Below, in pieces: positions 4,574-5,061 of a stretch of 5,061 nucleotides of DNA. Position 1 is the first letter of the stretch; every line of letters begins with the position of its first letter. A program made the position numbers and the translations under genes. The DNA comes from Bacillota bacterium (GTDB lineage: Bacteria > Bacillota > Clostridia > Peptostreptococcales > Anaerovoracaceae): positions 1 to 5,061 of the forward strand of contig JAFYUX010000138.1 in NCBI GenBank assembly GCA_017549385.1, read 5' to 3'. The notes under the pieces are model-generated. The model was given only the letters and a program-made list of their open reading frames with translations, was not told the DNA's origin and ran no database searches.

Positions 4574-5061
4574 TTATTTTCTGATTATAGTAGCCGTGCT
4601 GCCGCCTGTTTTTTCTTTGCGCACCACGATCTGTGTGTCGATTTTTTCTTTCAGCTCACCTACGTGAGAAATGATACCTACCAGACGTTTGCCTTCGCTG
4701 AGTTCTGCAAGAGCCTGAAGAGCCTGTCTGAGAGAATCTCCGTCAAGAGAACCGAAGCCTTCGTCTACAAACATTGTATCAAGTTTTACCCCTCCTGCAG
4801 AAGACTGAATTTCATCTGAAAGGCCAAGAGCAAGTGCTAAAGAAGCCTTAAATGATTCGCCTCCTGAAAGAGTCTTTACGCTACGGCGCGTACCGTTGTA
4901 ATGGTCGATAACTTCCAGATCAAGACCGCTCTGACTGCGCTTGTTTTCTGCAGAATCTTTTCTCATAAGCTCATACTGACCGCCAGTCATAACTTTGAGT
5001 CTGATATTTGCACGACGGAGTATCCTGTCGAAATAGTTCATCTGGACATAGGTTTCCAGCA
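4574..5061 (-). CDS. sbcC: Exonuclease subunit SbcC, C-terminal part (5' end outside window)
   Basis: The final 161 residues of SbcC, the Rad50-like ATPase of the SbcCD nuclease, which with SbcD cuts hairpin and protein-blocked DNA ends in repair and replication. The visible part is the C-terminal ATPase lobe after the coiled coil: LETYVQMNYFDRILRRAN then the TGGQYELMR stretch, the ABC signature LSGGE (64-68 of the fragment), Walker B LDTMFVDEGFGSLD with Asp99-Glu100, the D-loop SLD (104-106), and the H-loop IISHVGEL with His132. All the motifs expected in this lobe are intact. The frame is open to the window edge, so the N-terminal Walker A lobe and coiled coil lie to the right, as would sbcD in the usual order. 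An internal ATG at 5041 is not the start, because the conserved LETYVQ runs upstream of it. The stop at 4574 precedes the DUF2804 gene by 52 bp. Confidence 0.95.
   Translation of the reverse strand, partial: LETYVQMNYFDRILRRANIRLKVMTGGQYELMRKDSAENKRSQSGLDLEVIDHYNGTRRSVKTLSGGESFKASLALALGLSDEIQSSAGGVKLDTMFVDEGFGSLDGDSLRQALQALAELSEGKRLVGIISHVGELKEKIDTQIVVRKEKTGGSTATIIRK

Noticed and set aside
4481..4819. 112-aa plus-strand open frame across the sbcC/DUF2804 junction
   Set aside because: Antisense to the SbcC Walker B and H-loop region, with no start signal; a by-product of the real minus-strand genes.

Overview
The window looks like chromosomal DNA of a low-to-moderate GC Gram-positive bacterium of the class Clostridia. 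The evidence is strong AAGGAGG-type ribosome binding sites, promoters with perfect or near-perfect extended -10 boxes (TGnTATAAT), tight gene packing, and protein sequences of a Clostridia/Lachnospiraceae flavour. The family-level placement is an inference from sequence style, not a search. There is no rRNA, tRNA, CRISPR array, insertion sequence or phage gene.

Layout, left to right. (1) Positions 1-796, minus strand: a compact set of three small genes, read from right to left. Two are tandem paralogous cysteine-rich proteins of 96 and 101 aa with identical spacing of six C-terminal cysteines and two further conserved cysteines. The third, cut by the window edge, begins a YkgJ-family protein with a CxxCxxCC cluster. 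The first two genes are separated by one base. (2) Positions 797-995: a 199-bp intergenic stretch with an extended -10 promoter for the cysteine-rich genes, a leader of about 118 nt, a 10-bp direct repeat and a small palindrome. (3) Positions 996-2414, minus strand: pyruvate kinase (pyk), complete, in the short 472-aa form with the K+-dependent active-site signature. (4) Positions 2415-2559: a divergent control region with back-to-back promoters, a 24-bp inverted repeat between them, and a hairpin plus T-run in the leader of the rightward gene. (5) Positions 2560-3444, plus strand: a ten-helix EamA/DMT-family transporter ending in a hairpin terminator shared with the convergent gene. (6) Positions 3487-4521, minus strand: a DUF2804 protein. 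(7) Positions 4574-5061, minus strand: the C-terminal ATPase lobe of SbcC, 5'-truncated by the window edge. SbcC and the DUF2804 gene are 52 bp apart with no visible promoter between them, so they are probably co-transcribed.

The genes do not form one pathway: pyruvate kinase is central metabolism, SbcC is DNA repair, and the transporter's substrate is unknown. The part that looks least described is the cysteine-rich pair next to a YkgJ protein: three putative metal-binding proteins in one transcript, two of them from a recent tandem duplication. Its function cannot be read from sequence alone.
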